Positions 8,910 through 17,150 of a stretch of DNA of 64,000 bases are shown piece after piece. Source of the DNA: an uncultured Oscillospiraceae bacterium (GTDB lineage: Bacteria; Bacillota; Clostridia; Oscillospirales; Oscillospiraceae); contig CAAGBT010000030.1 in the NCBI GenBank assembly GCA_900768135.1, positions 8,343-72,342 of the forward strand, given 5' to 3'. A model generated the notes under the pieces. It was not told the origin of the DNA. It worked only from the letters and a program-made list of their open reading frames with translations, and made no database searches. The stretch's first letter is position 1. Each line of letters starts with the position of its first letter. A program made the position numbers and the translations under genes.

Positions 8910-10178
8910 ATGAATTATAACAAGAAGACGGTTTATGATGTAGACGTGAGCGGCAAGAAGGTTCTGCTGCGCTGCGATTTCAACGTTCCGCAGGACAAGG
9001 AGACGGGCGAGATCACTTCGGATAAGCGCATCGTCGCGGCTCTTCCGACCATCCGGTATCTTTTGGACAACGGCGCGGCGGTCATCGCCTGCTCCCACCT
9101 CGGCAAGCCCGAGCCGAAGTATGAAAAATGGGTGAAGAAGCAGACCGAAAAGGGCAAGGATCCCGCAGCGCTGACGGAGGAGAAGTGGAAAAAGTCTCTC
9201 GAAAAGCTGACGCTCGCGCCCGTTGCCAGGCGCCTTTCCGAGCTTCTCGGCAAGCCCGTGATCTTCGCGCGCGATGTCGTCGGCCCGGACGCCAGAGCCA
9301 AGGCTGCGGCGCTCAAGGGCGGCGAGATCATGCTGCTGGAGAACACCCGCTTTGAGCCGGGTGAGACGAAGAACGACCCCGCGCTTGCCGAAAAGCTTGC
9401 CTCCATGGCCGAGCTTTACGTTTCCGATGCGTTCGGCTCCGTCCATCGCGCGCACGCCTCCACCGCGGGCGTGGCGGCGTACCTTCCCGCCGTTTCCGGC
9501 CTGCTGGTCGCAAGAGAGCTGGAGGTCATGGGCAAGGCGCTCGACGACCCCAAGCGCCCGTTTGTGGCGGTGCTGGGCGGCGCAAAGGTGAGCGACAAGA
9601 TCGCCGTCATCAACAATCTGCTCGACAAGGCCGATACCGTCATCATCGGCGGCGGCATGGCCTACACCTTTGCCAAGGCGCGCGGCGGCGAGATCGGCAA
9701 GTCCCTGCTCGAAGAGGACAAATGCGCCTACGCGCTGGAAATGATCGAAAAGGCAAAGGCAAAGGGCGTGAAGCTGCTGCTGCCGGTAGACACCGTTGCG
9801 GCGAAGGACTTTTCCGCCGACGCTGAGCCGGTCGTCGTTGACGCGATGCACATCCCCGCGGACATGATGGGCATGGACATCGGCCCGAAGACCATCGAGC
9901 TGTTCTGCGCGGCGACAAAGGGCGCAGGCACCATTGTGTGGAACGGCCCCATGGGCGTGTTTGAGTTTCCGGCCTTTGCAAACGGCACCAAGGCCATGGC
10001 GAAGGCGCTGGCCGAGAGCGGCGCTGTGACCATCATCGGCGGCGGCGACAGCGCCGCGGCCGCCGAGCAGCTCGGCTTTGCCGATAAGATCACGCACATC
10101 TCCACCGGCGGCGGCGCATCGCTCGAATTTCTGGAAGGCAAGGAGCTTCCGGGCGTTGCGTGCCTGCTGGACAAATAA
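8910..10178 (+). CDS. pgk: Phosphoglycerate kinase
   Basis: The 422-residue protein converts 1,3-bisphosphoglycerate and ADP to 3-phosphoglycerate and ATP. It has RCDFNVPQDK near the N-terminus, the substrate arginine/histidine segment SHLGKPEP, the hinge region with NGPMGVFE and the C-terminal GGGDSAAAAEQLG. An insertion of about 25 residues near residue 75-100, rich in lysine, makes it longer than the usual 390-400. A GAGGAGG site lies upstream of the start. First of three consecutive lower-glycolysis genes. Confidence 0.97.
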   Translation: MNYNKKTVYDVDVSGKKVLLRCDFNVPQDKETGEITSDKRIVAALPTIRYLLDNGAAVIACSHLGKPEPKYEKWVKKQTEKGKDPAALTEEKWKKSLEKLTLAPVARRLSELLGKPVIFARDVVGPDARAKAAALKGGEIMLLENTRFEPGETKNDPALAEKLASMAELYVSDAFGSVHRAHASTAGVAAYLPAVSGLLVARELEVMGKALDDPKRPFVAVLGGAKVSDKIAVINNLLDKADTVIIGGGMAYTFAKARGGEIGKSLLEEDKCAYALEMIEKAKAKGVKLLLPVDTVAAKDFSADAEPVVVDAMHIPADMMGMDIGPKTIELFCAATKGAGTIVWNGPMGVFEFPAFANGTKAMAKALAESGAVTIIGGGDSAAAAEQLGFADKITHISTGGGASLEFLEGKELPGVACLLDK

Positions 10179-10237
10179 GCGTCTGCTGCAGCGTTGCTGA
10201 TCATAATACTATAGAAATTACAGGAGAATGACCCGTC

Positions 10238-11011
10238 ATGAATCGCAGATACCGTAAGACCATTATCGCTGGCAACTGGAAAATGAACAAGACCCCCAGC
10301 GAGACCAAAGCCTTTGCCGAGCAGTTCAAGGCTATCCTTCCCAAGACCAAGTGGTGCGACATTGTTGTGTGCGTTCCTGCGGCCGACCTTTCCGCCGCCG
10401 TGCGCGCCTTCAAGGACAGCCGCATCGCCGTGGGCGCGCAGAACGTCTACTTTGAAAAGAGCGGCGCTTACACGGGCGAGATCTCAGCCGATATGCTGGT
10501 CGATCTCGGCGTGCGCTATGTCATCGTCGGCCACAGCGAGCGCCGCGCGCTCTTCGGCGAGACGGACGAGATCGTCAACAAAAAGGTCCACGCTGCGCTG
10601 AATGCCGGCCTGAACCCCATCATCTGCGTGGGCGAGAGCCTTGCCCAGCGCGAGATGGGCGTGACGATGGAGCTGATTGCCCTGCAGGTCAAGAGCGCGC
10701 TCGCCGGCGTCAGCGCCGAGCAGGTGCGCCGCTGCGTCGTCGCCTATGAGCCGATCTGGGCGATCGGCACGGGCAAGACCGCCACGCCCGAGCAGGCGGC
10801 GGAGGTCTGCGGCTCCATCCGCGCGCTGATCCGCACGCTGTACGGCGCGCGCGTTGCCCGCAGCGTGACCATCCAGTACGGCGGCTCGATGAAGCCGGGC
10901 AATGCCCACGAGCTTCTTTCCCACGAGGATATCGACGGCGGCCTGATCGGCGGCGCATCGCTCGAGCCGCAGGCGCTGATGGATATTGTTCACGCTGCGA
11001 ACCAGGACTGA
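10238..11011 (+). CDS. tpiA: Triosephosphate isomerase
   Basis: The 257-residue TIM-barrel enzyme interconverts dihydroxyacetone phosphate and glyceraldehyde-3-phosphate. It has the catalytic lysine in AGNWKMNKT, the electrophilic histidine in VGHSERR, the catalytic glutamate in VAYEPIWAIGTGK (loop 6) and the phosphate-binding QYGGSMKPGN. The start follows AGGAG at 10-base spacing. It lies between pgk and gpmI and is probably co-transcribed with them. Confidence 0.97.
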   Translation: MNRRYRKTIIAGNWKMNKTPSETKAFAEQFKAILPKTKWCDIVVCVPAADLSAAVRAFKDSRIAVGAQNVYFEKSGAYTGEISADMLVDLGVRYVIVGHSERRALFGETDEIVNKKVHAALNAGLNPIICVGESLAQREMGVTMELIALQVKSALAGVSAEQVRRCVVAYEPIWAIGTGKTATPEQAAEVCGSIRALIRTLYGARVARSVTIQYGGSMKPGNAHELLSHEDIDGGLIGGASLEPQALMDIVHAANQD

Positions 11012-11044
11012 GCAGGCTCAAAGAGCAAAAAAGGAGATCATCTT

Positions 11045-12559
11045 ATGAACAAAACTCCGACTACCCTCATCATCATGGACGGCTTCGGCCTGTCCGACAA
11101 TGTTGTCGGCAATGCGGTGCGTGCGGCGAACACGCCGGTACTCGACGGGCTTTTTGCCGAGTATGCGCATACAACGCTTGCCGCGTCCGGCCTTGACGTG
11201 GGCCTGCCTGCCGGCCAGATGGGCAACAGCGAGGTCGGCCATACCAATATCGGCGGCGGGCGCGTTGTGTTTCAGGATCTGCCGCGCATCACCCGCTCCA
11301 TTGAGGACGGCACGTTTTTTGAAAACCCGGCCTACAACAGGGCGATGGACGCCTGCCTGGAGAAGGACTCATCCCTGCACCTTTACGGCCTGCATTCCAC
11401 CGGCGGCGTCCACTCCACGCTCGACCATCTTTATGCGCTGCTGAAGATGGCGCACATCAAGGGCTTAAAGCGCGTGTATATCCACGCCTTCCTCGATGGA
11501 CGCGACACGCCCCCGACCTCCGGCCGCGGCTTTGTGGCGCAGACCATGGAAAAGTGCCGCGAGATCGGCGTGGGCAAGATCGCAACGGTCATGGGCCGCT
11601 ACTACGCGATGGACCGCGACAAGCGCTGGGACCGCCTGGAGACCGCCTATGACGCGCTCGTCTACGGCGAGGGCGTGCAGGATCCGGATCCCCTCCACGC
11701 CATTGACGAGAGCTACAAAAATGGCGTGACGGACGAGTTTGTCGAGCCGATCGTCTGCGATAAGGACGGCATGATTTCCGACAACGACTCGGTGATCTTC
11801 TTCAACTATCGCCCCGACCGCGCCCGCGAGATCACGCGCGCGTTCGTCGATCCCGCGTTCGACGGTTTCAAGCGCGAATTCTTCCCGCTGACCTACGTCT
11901 GCAACACCGAGTATGACGCGACCATGCCGAACGTGCTGGTGGCGTTCCCGCGCATCAGCGTGAAAAACGGCCTGGGCGAATACCTGAGCAAGATGGGCAT
12001 GACGCAGCTGCGCATCGCCGAAACGGAGAAGTACGCCCATGTCACCTTCTTCTTCAACGGCGGCGTGGAGGAGCCGTATCCCGGCGAGGACCGCGTGCTG
12101 GTCGCTTCCCCGAAGGTGGCGACCTACGACCTCCAGCCCGAGATGAGCGCGCACGAGGTTGCCGACAAGTGCGTTGAGCGCATCGAGTCCGGCAAGTACG
12201 ACGTTATCATCCTGAACTTTGCCAACTGCGATATGGTCGGCCACACGGGCGTGTTTGAAGCGGCGGTCAAGGCCGTGGAGACTGTGGACGAGTGCGTGGG
12301 CAAGGTCGTGGAGGCCACGCTCAAGATGGGCGGCATCGCCATGATCACCGCCGACCACGGCAACGCCGAGCAGATGCTGCAAGCCGACGGCGTAAGCCCT
12401 ATGACGGCGCACACGACAAACGCGGTTCCCTTTATCCTCTGCGGCGCGGGCGCCGAGCTGCGGCCCGGCCGCCTTGCGGATATCGCGCCCACCATCCTCG
12501 ACGTGATGGGTCTTGCCCAGCCCGAGGAGATGGACGGAAAAACGCTCATCGTGCGATAA
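11045..12559 (+). CDS. gpmI: 2,3-bisphosphoglycerate-independent phosphoglycerate mutase
   Basis: The 504-residue enzyme converts 3- to 2-phosphoglycerate using manganese. It belongs to the alkaline phosphatase superfamily: LIIMDGFG holds metal ligands, the phosphoserine lies in QMGNSEVGHTNIG, and the later metal-binding segments read NFANCDMVGHTG and TADHGNAEQM. AAGGAG precedes the start. It ends the pgk-tpiA-gpmI cluster and is followed by a terminator. Confidence 0.97.
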   Translation: MNKTPTTLIIMDGFGLSDNVVGNAVRAANTPVLDGLFAEYAHTTLAASGLDVGLPAGQMGNSEVGHTNIGGGRVVFQDLPRITRSIEDGTFFENPAYNRAMDACLEKDSSLHLYGLHSTGGVHSTLDHLYALLKMAHIKGLKRVYIHAFLDGRDTPPTSGRGFVAQTMEKCREIGVGKIATVMGRYYAMDRDKRWDRLETAYDALVYGEGVQDPDPLHAIDESYKNGVTDEFVEPIVCDKDGMISDNDSVIFFNYRPDRAREITRAFVDPAFDGFKREFFPLTYVCNTEYDATMPNVLVAFPRISVKNGLGEYLSKMGMTQLRIAETEKYAHVTFFFNGGVEEPYPGEDRVLVASPKVATYDLQPEMSAHEVADKCVERIESGKYDVIILNFANCDMVGHTGVFEAAVKAVETVDECVGKVVEATLKMGGIAMITADHGNAEQMLQADGVSPMTAHTTNAVPFILCGAGAELRPGRLADIAPTILDVMGLAQPEEMDGKTLIVR

Positions 12560-12583
12560 AATTTTGCCCGTTCCTGTTTAGAA

Positions 12584-12622
12584 AAAGCTCTGGCGGTACA
12601 AACTACCGTCAGAGCTTTTTTG
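12584..12622 (+). terminator. Terminator after gpmI
   Basis: AGCTCTGGCGGTA pairs with TACCGTCAGAGCT (one G-T pair) and is followed by six T. It separates the glycolytic operon from the sporulation gene downstream. Confidence 0.9.
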
Positions 12623-12673
12623 CGGCTCCGTGGAATTTTTGCTTAGCCGCGCCTGCGGCGGAAAGGAAACGAC

Positions 12674-13405
12674 ATGACAGGATCGAACCGCGCCAAGCGG
12701 CATTTTTTCGGAACGGGCTTATACATAGCCCTGTTCCTCGGTGTAACGGCGCTTGCCGTTGCGGGCTATTGGACGCTGCTGCCAAAGGACGCGCCGGACA
12801 AAACGGCGGAGGAGGCCTCCGCGCAGACGGAGGTATCCGTGCCGGAGGAAACGCCGCAGATGCCGGAGCTGCGCTTTGCGGAGGACGAGCTTGTCCCGCC
12901 CGCGCAGCCGGCGCAGGACGCCCCCGTAATGGATGAGGCGACCGGCGTGGAGGACAGCGTCCCTGCGCAGGAGGCGGAGGAAGCGCTGCCGGTCGCGCCG
13001 CGGCTGGTCGTTTCGCCGCTGGTGGGGGAGACGATCGCGGCCTTTTCCGTGGACGCGCTGTGCTACAACGAAACGCTGGGCGACTGGCGCACGCACAACG
13101 GCGTGGACATCGCCGCCGAGATCGGCACGCAGGTGCTGGCTGCGTGCAGCGGGACCGTTACCTCCGTTGTCAGCGACGATCTGATGGGGACAAGCGTGAC
13201 CATTGCGCACGACGGCGGATACGAAACGGTCTATTCCAACCTTCAGAGCGTTCCGGCCGTGGGCGAGGGACAGTACGTTTCCGCAGGCGAGGTCATTGGC
13301 GCCGTGGGGGCCACCTCGCTGGCCGAATTTGCCAGCGCGCCGCATCTGCACTTTGCCGTGACAAAGGACGGCCTGCCCTGCGATCCGGCGGAATTTCTGA
13401 ATTAA
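12674..13405 (+). CDS. SpoIIQ-like M23 (LytM) family sporulation peptidase
   Basis: The 243-residue protein has one N-terminal transmembrane segment (residues about 15-35), a Pro/Glu/Ala-rich linker to residue about 110 and a LytM domain. The zinc motifs HNGVD (HxxxD) and HLHF (HxH) are both intact, as in clostridial SpoIIQ and unlike Bacillus SpoIIQ. SpoIIQ spans the forespore membrane and binds SpoIIIAH across the septum. The length, single anchor and domain fit, but a general M23 endopeptidase remains possible. It has its own terminator. Confidence 0.75.
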   Translation: MTGSNRAKRHFFGTGLYIALFLGVTALAVAGYWTLLPKDAPDKTAEEASAQTEVSVPEETPQMPELRFAEDELVPPAQPAQDAPVMDEATGVEDSVPAQEAEEALPVAPRLVVSPLVGETIAAFSVDALCYNETLGDWRTHNGVDIAAEIGTQVLAACSGTVTSVVSDDLMGTSVTIAHDGGYETVYSNLQSVPAVGEGQYVSAGEVIGAVGATSLAEFASAPHLHFAVTKDGLPCDPAEFLN

Positions 13406-13410
13406 ACAGG

Positions 13411-13438
13411 AAAAAGGCAGCCCGAGGGCTGCCTTTTT
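13411..13438. terminator. Bidirectional terminator between spoIIQ-like gene and phosphatidyltransferase gene
   Basis: AAAAAGGCAGCCC and GGGCTGCCTTTTT form a perfect 13-bp stem with a 2-base centre, with A-run and T-run on opposite sides. It serves the convergent genes on either side. Confidence 0.9.
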
Positions 13439-13452
13439 GTTTCAGGGCAGAG

Positions 13453-14082
13453 TTACAGCATTACGCGGATCAGCGCCAGCAGCTCCGCCAGGCCGAATGC
13501 CGCCATGCCGATCACGCCGCCGAGACGCGGCTTGCTCACGCGCACCGGCGCGATGAAAAGAACGCCCAGCAGGAACATCCCCGCCGCATAAACGATGACG
13601 CCATCGAGCCGGCAGTAGAGCGCCAGCAGGTAGAAAAACGGCGCGGCGAACGCCGCCGACGTTACCGGTACGCCAAGGTAGAAGTGGCGCAGCTCGTTCG
13701 TTTTGTCCTGCCGCTCCTCCTCCATCACGTTGAAATAGGCGAGGCGGATGAGCGCGCACAGCGTGAAGAACGACATTACCGCCAGAAACCACACGGCGCC
13801 GCAGCCGATGCTCCAGCCGATCGCGGCGGGCAGCACGCCGAAGCAGACAAGATCGTTGAGCGAATCGATCTGGATGCCGAAGCGCTTTTCCGTGTCGGTA
13901 CGGTTCTTTTTGGTGCGGGCGATGCGCCCGTCAAAGGCATCGAGCAGCCCCGCGAGCATCAGGCAGAGAATGGCCGGCAGCGTGCGGCCCAGCGCGGCGG
14001 CATAAATACCCTCCAGCCCCAGCAGCAGCGAAAGATAGGTCGCAATGACGGTATAATCGTAAACTCCAATCATATAAAACAT
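13453..14082 (-). CDS. CDP-alcohol phosphatidyltransferase (PssA-like)
   Basis: The 209-residue multi-pass membrane protein carries the CDP-alcohol phosphatidyltransferase motif: DGRIAR, then G, then DSLND. The spacing between AR and the G is 12 residues where the consensus has 8. The segment after the motif (SLNDLVCFGVLPA) resembles phosphatidylserine synthases, so I favour CDP-diacylglycerol-serine phosphatidyltransferase; phosphatidylglycerophosphate synthase is less likely. The open frame extends to 14130, but a promoter at 14107-14135 lies inside that extension, so the start is the ATG at 14082 (MFYMIGVYDY) or at 14073; neither has a strong Shine-Dalgarno site. Confidence 0.8.
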   Translation of the reverse strand: MFYMIGVYDYTVIATYLSLLLGLEGIYAAALGRTLPAILCLMLAGLLDAFDGRIARTKKNRTDTEKRFGIQIDSLNDLVCFGVLPAAIGWSIGCGAVWFLAVMSFFTLCALIRLAYFNVMEEERQDKTNELRHFYLGVPVTSAAFAAPFFYLLALYCRLDGVIVYAAGMFLLGVLFIAPVRVSKPRLGGVIGMAAFGLAELLALIRVML

Positions 14083-14106
14083 CCGTTCGTCATTTTTATA
14101 CAGGTC

Positions 14107-14135
14107 ATTATAGCAAACGAACCTGCGCATTGCAA
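14107..14135 (-). promoter_or_regulatory. Promoter of the phosphatidyltransferase gene
   Basis: On the minus strand TTGCAA and TATAAT are separated by 17 bases, with TG one base before the -10. Its position decides against the most upstream start codon of the gene. Confidence 0.7.
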
Positions 14136-14162
14136 GAAGGCGGGGTTAAGACTTTGCAAAGC

Positions 14163-15371
14163 TTATGCGCCGGTGCGCAGCCGGTCAATCACGCGCGCGA
14201 AGCGCGGCCGGTCGTAAACGACCGGAACCGGGTAGATGGGGTTTGCCTCCGCCGCAGCCCAGCGCGTCATCTGCGGGATATCCTCCGTGCGGATAAAATC
14301 GAGCCGGTCGGGGATGCCCATCCGGGCGTTCATCGCGCGGATGGCCGCAATAAACGCCCTGGCGCGCGTTTCCTGCGTTTCGCCTCCGATCCCGACGAGC
14401 GCGGCGAGCCGCGCAAGGCGCGGCCATGCCGCCGCGCCGTAGTCCTCCAGCACAATGGGCAGCAGCACCGCGTTTGCAAGCCCGTGCGCCGTGCCGTACA
14501 GCCCGCCGAGCGTGTGCGCAATGGCGTGTACATTGCCCACGCTCGCGCGCGTGAACGCCGCGCCCGCGTTGAACGACGCCTGAAGCAGCGCCGCGCGGTC
14601 GGGCAGCGAGCCGCCGTTGCGGCAGGCGCGCTCCAGATGCGCAAAGATCGAGACGACCGCGCGCTCCGCGCAGGCTCTCGTTTCCTTTGTATTGTAAAAG
14701 CGGCTCAGATATGCCTCTACCGCGTGGGTCAGGGCGTCCATGCCCGTTTCCGCCGTGATCTGCGGCGGCAGCCCCAGCGTCAGCACAGGGTCAAGAATGG
14801 CGCAGCGCGGGATGAGACACGGGTCTGAGATGGAATATTTGTGGTGATCGTCGCCCGTCACCACGGCGGCAATGGTCGTTTCCGAGCCGGTGCCGGCGGT
14901 GGTCGGCACGGCGATGAGCAGCGGGATGCGGCGGCGCACCTTCAGAAGCCCGCCGAGCTGCGCTACGGTCCTGTCCGGCCGCGCAATGCGCGCCGCAGCG
15001 GCCTTGGCTGCGTCCATCGGCGAGCCGCCGCCGATGACAAGAAAGCAGTCGCAGCGGTCGATGCGGTACTGCGCGGCGATCCTCTCCACCGTTGCGGCGG
15101 AAGGATTCGGCTCCACGGCGGAGAAGATCGAGAGCAGGATGTCCTCCTCGTCCAGCGCCTCCTGCAGGCGGCGGAAGCTTTCCTCCGCGCACTGGCGGCG
15201 GCTGGCCACCACGAACGGGCGGCGCGCGCCATTTTTCCGCAGGATCTCCGGCACGCGCAGCAGGCTCCCCGCGCCGGAGATCACCTCCGGCCTGCGCCAC
15301 GGAAGCGCCCGCGCGCCAAGCGCAAAGCCGCACTGAAACACGCGGCAGAAAAACGGATTCCAAAAGTCCAT
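14163..15371 (-). CDS. Iron-containing alcohol dehydrogenase
   Basis: The 402-residue protein is a group III alcohol dehydrogenase. It has the NAD(P)-binding GGGSPMDAAKA, the TTAGTGSE motif and the metal-ligand set: aspartate in AILDP, histidines in MDALTHAVEAY, VHAIAHTLGG and YGTAHGLAN. It would reduce an aldehyde or oxidise an alcohol in fermentation; the substrate cannot be told from sequence. The start follows AAGGGGG. A TATACT box lies at 15400-15405 on the same strand, but the -35 position falls in the T-run of the hpf terminator. Confidence 0.9.
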   Translation of the reverse strand: MDFWNPFFCRVFQCGFALGARALPWRRPEVISGAGSLLRVPEILRKNGARRPFVVASRRQCAEESFRRLQEALDEEDILLSIFSAVEPNPSAATVERIAAQYRIDRCDCFLVIGGGSPMDAAKAAAARIARPDRTVAQLGGLLKVRRRIPLLIAVPTTAGTGSETTIAAVVTGDDHHKYSISDPCLIPRCAILDPVLTLGLPPQITAETGMDALTHAVEAYLSRFYNTKETRACAERAVVSIFAHLERACRNGGSLPDRAALLQASFNAGAAFTRASVGNVHAIAHTLGGLYGTAHGLANAVLLPIVLEDYGAAAWPRLARLAALVGIGGETQETRARAFIAAIRAMNARMGIPDRLDFIRTEDIPQMTRWAAAEANPIYPVPVVYDRPRFARVIDRLRTGA

Positions 15372-15421
15372 GAACAGCCCCCTTTTTCAGGATACGGACA
15401 GTATACCACAGGTCGGGCTGC

Positions 15422-15453
15422 AAAAAAAGGGCTGAACGAAATGTTCAGCCCTT
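15422..15453 (-). terminator. Terminator after hpf
   Basis: On the minus strand AAGGGCTGAAC pairs with GTTCAGCCCTT around a short loop, followed by seven T. It lies directly after the hpf stop codon. Confidence 0.85.
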
Positions 15454-15466
15454 TGCAGTCAGCGGT

Positions 15467-16018
15467 TCAGCCTTCCGCCTCTTCAGTTTCGATGATGCCG
15501 TAGCCGCCGTTGTTGCGGCGGTAGACCACGGAGATCGCATCGCCGTCGTCGGTGTTGCGGAAGACGAAGAAGCTGTGTCCCAGCAGGTTCATCTGCAGGA
15601 TGGCCTCCTCCGCGCTCATGGGCTTGACGGTGAAGCGCTTGGTGCGCACGATGTCGAATTCGCTCTCCTCGTGGACCTCGAACTCCTCCGGCAGCTCGGG
15701 GGCGATGGACTCGGCGCGCAGGTTCTTGGAAAGACGGGTCTTATTCTTGCGGATCTTGCGCTCGATCTGGGCGGCGGCCTCGTCGATCGCGCCGCGCATA
15801 TCGCCGTCGGCGTCCTCACACACCGCACGGAACAGGGTGCCGTTTGCACCGCGGAGCGTGATCTCAACGATGCAGCGGTTTTTCTTCTCCACAGAGAAGG
15901 TCACGGAAGCCTCAGGCTCTTCCTTGAAGAATTTTTCCAGCTTGCCGACTTTTTTCTCGGCGTAGGCCTTCACAGAATCGTTCAGGGAGATCTTCTTGCA
16001 GGTGTAAGTGAATTTCAT
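15467..16018 (-). CDS. hpf: Long-form ribosome hibernation promoting factor
   Basis: The 183-residue protein has an N-terminal HPF/RaiA domain (residues 1-100, starting MKFTYTCKKISLNDS) and a C-terminal dimerisation domain (about 125-180, with KRFTVKPMSAEEAILQMNLL and FFVFRN). Long HPF dimerises 70S ribosomes into inactive 100S particles in stationary phase. The start at 16018 has AAAGGAG at 8-base spacing; the longer open frame upstream is not conserved and covers the promoter. Confidence 0.93.
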   Translation of the reverse strand: MKFTYTCKKISLNDSVKAYAEKKVGKLEKFFKEEPEASVTFSVEKKNRCIVEITLRGANGTLFRAVCEDADGDMRGAIDEAAAQIERKIRKNKTRLSKNLRAESIAPELPEEFEVHEESEFDIVRTKRFTVKPMSAEEAILQMNLLGHSFFVFRNTDDGDAISVVYRRNNGGYGIIETEEAEG

Positions 16019-16088
16019 GGTGATGGCTCCTTTCGTTGGTGAGGAAATGAAACGGATGCCGCGCACAGCTTCCTTTTCACTTTTGCTT

Positions 16089-16117
16089 ATCATAGCATAC
16101 TTATCAAAAAATATCAA
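16089..16117 (-). promoter_or_regulatory. Promoter of hpf
   Basis: On the minus strand TTGATA and TATGAT are separated by 17 bases, with TGC just before the -10 box. It is a strong sigma-A match. Confidence 0.7.
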
Positions 16118-16140
16118 ATGAACAGAGTGTTAAAATACAA

Positions 16141-16318
16141 TGTTTGTGCAAAATGACAAAAATGAGCAGTTCGACAGGAAGCGATTTCGTTCGGCTGGCT
16201 TCGACAAAAGCTTCGCTTGACGCGCGCGGACAAGTCGGGTATCATTACCTTCGGAAGCTTTCCAATATCCCACCCGTTTGGGCCGCTGGCGCGCTGCGCC
16301 GGCGGCCCCTTTTTAGGC
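16141..16318 (+). ncRNA. Candidate small RNA or leader divergent from hpf
   Basis: This stretch between hpf and divIC carries no convincing gene: the 78-codon frame inside it has no Shine-Dalgarno site and no recognisable protein. It ends in a strong plus-strand terminator-like hairpin at 16279-16313, GGGCCGCTGGCGC pairing with GCGCCGGCGGCCC and followed by CTTTTT. Because the only plus-strand terminator context here lacks a gene to terminate, a divergent non-coding transcript is possible. A TACAAT box lies at 16136-16141 but has no good -35. I do not recognise a known RNA family. Confidence 0.3.
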
Positions 16319-16328
16319 GCAAGCAAAG

Positions 16329-16355
16329 AAAAAGCGCCCCTGTAAGGCGCTTTTT
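16329..16355. terminator. Bidirectional terminator after divIC
   Basis: AAAAAGCGCC and GGCGCTTTTT form a stem around a 7-base loop, immediately after the divIC stop. It ends the long minus-strand recJ-to-divIC run and would also stop plus-strand transcripts. Confidence 0.8.
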
Positions 16356-16361
16356 CAGAAT

Positions 16362-16658
16362 TCAGTTGCTCACGTCGTAAAACGACTTTTCGCCCGGTGT
16401 AACGTAGCCGAGCTGGTCGCGCGCCAGCTCCTGCAGGAATTCAGGGTCGTCCGCCTTTTCCAGCGCCGAGGAGAGCGCATCGTTTTCCTGCCGGGCCTCG
16501 TCCAGCCTGCTTTGCAGAAGCGCCTGCTGCTCCTGCGCGGCGGTGATCTGCACGCGGATGTGGATCAGCTCCGCGCCGACCAGCGTGAGCAGCACGAGGA
16601 TGACCAGCATCGTGAGAAAACCTGTGCGCTTTTTCGGCTGCTTTGCCTGCTCTGCCAT
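16362..16658 (-). CDS. divIC: DivIC/FtsB-like septum formation protein
   Basis: The 98-residue protein has a basic N-terminus, one transmembrane helix (residues about 14-34) and a coiled coil (AAQEQQALLQSRLDEARQEN), then a short C-terminal domain ending in LARDQLGYVTPGE, which is the DivIC/FtsB signature. It would form part of the divisome with FtsL and DivIB. The start at 16658 has AGGAGGG at good spacing. It follows yabP-yabQ as in Bacillus. Its first 73 codons overlap the annotated yabQ frame. Confidence 0.88.
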   Translation of the reverse strand: MAEQAKQPKKRTGFLTMLVILVLLTLVGAELIHIRVQITAAQEQQALLQSRLDEARQENDALSSALEKADDPEFLQELARDQLGYVTPGEKSFYDVSN

Positions 16659-17148
16659 GCCGGATCCCTCCTCTCGCCGCCGCCCGGCGCACGCTCCGGC
16701 GCGCCGAATGCTCATACGCTTTTATTATAAAGCGTCTGCGGAAAAAAAGAAAGTACCTTTTGCAAAGTTTGTTAAGTTTACCATAAAAATTTTTCAGCGC
16801 CCGGAGAGGCAGCAGCGCCAGGGCGATCAGCGCGAACAGCACCTCCGCCCAAAAGGCCCACAGCGGCCGCAGCAGGCGCGCGCAGAGCGTGAAATAAACA
16901 ACGGCGCCAAGGATGCCTGCCAGCAGCATGAAAAGCCGCAGCTCGCCCCCGCCGATGCGCAGCGCGAAGAGAAAGGGCAGCAGCGCAAGCGCCGCGCAGT
17001 AGAGTGCGTCGAGCGCCGCAGTCAGCGCGCCGGAGGATCTGCGCCGCAGCCGGATGGCGCGCAGAAGATCATAGAGCAGCGCGAGCGCCGCGCCCAGAAG
17101 CAGCGAGGCCAGAAAGCTCTGCCCCTGCGCGTGCAGCGTAAAGCCCAT
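16441..17148 (-). CDS. yabQ: Spore cortex biosynthesis protein YabQ, 3' end doubtful
   Basis: Residues 1 to about 130 form a YabQ-type membrane protein: an N-terminal helix with LYDLLRAIRLRRR, further hydrophobic helices and a basic stretch GKLNKLCKRYF. YabQ is needed for spore cortex formation. After residue about 135 the frame turns into Arg/Ala/Gly/His-rich sequence that is simply divIC read out of frame, so the 235-residue length is suspect. The change follows a run of seven A at 16742-16748. One base fewer gives a stop (TAA) after about 5 more codons; one more gives TGA near 16715. The start is 2 bases after the yabP stop. Confidence 0.75.
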   Translation of the reverse strand: MGFTLHAQGQSFLASLLLGAALALLYDLLRAIRLRRRSSGALTAALDALYCAALALLPFLFALRIGGGELRLFMLLAGILGAVVYFTLCARLLRPLWAFWAEVLFALIALALLPLRALKNFYGKLNKLCKRYFLFFRRRFIIKAYEHSARRSVRRAAARGGIRHGRAGKAAEKAHRFSHDAGHPRAAHAGRRGADPHPRADHRRAGAAGASAKQAGRGPAGKRCALLGAGKGGRP

Positions 17149-17150
17149 CG

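Noticed and set aside
16144..16380. 78-codon plus-strand frame in the hpf-divIC gap
   Set aside because: No ribosome-binding site, crosses the terminator hairpins, and no recognisable protein pattern.
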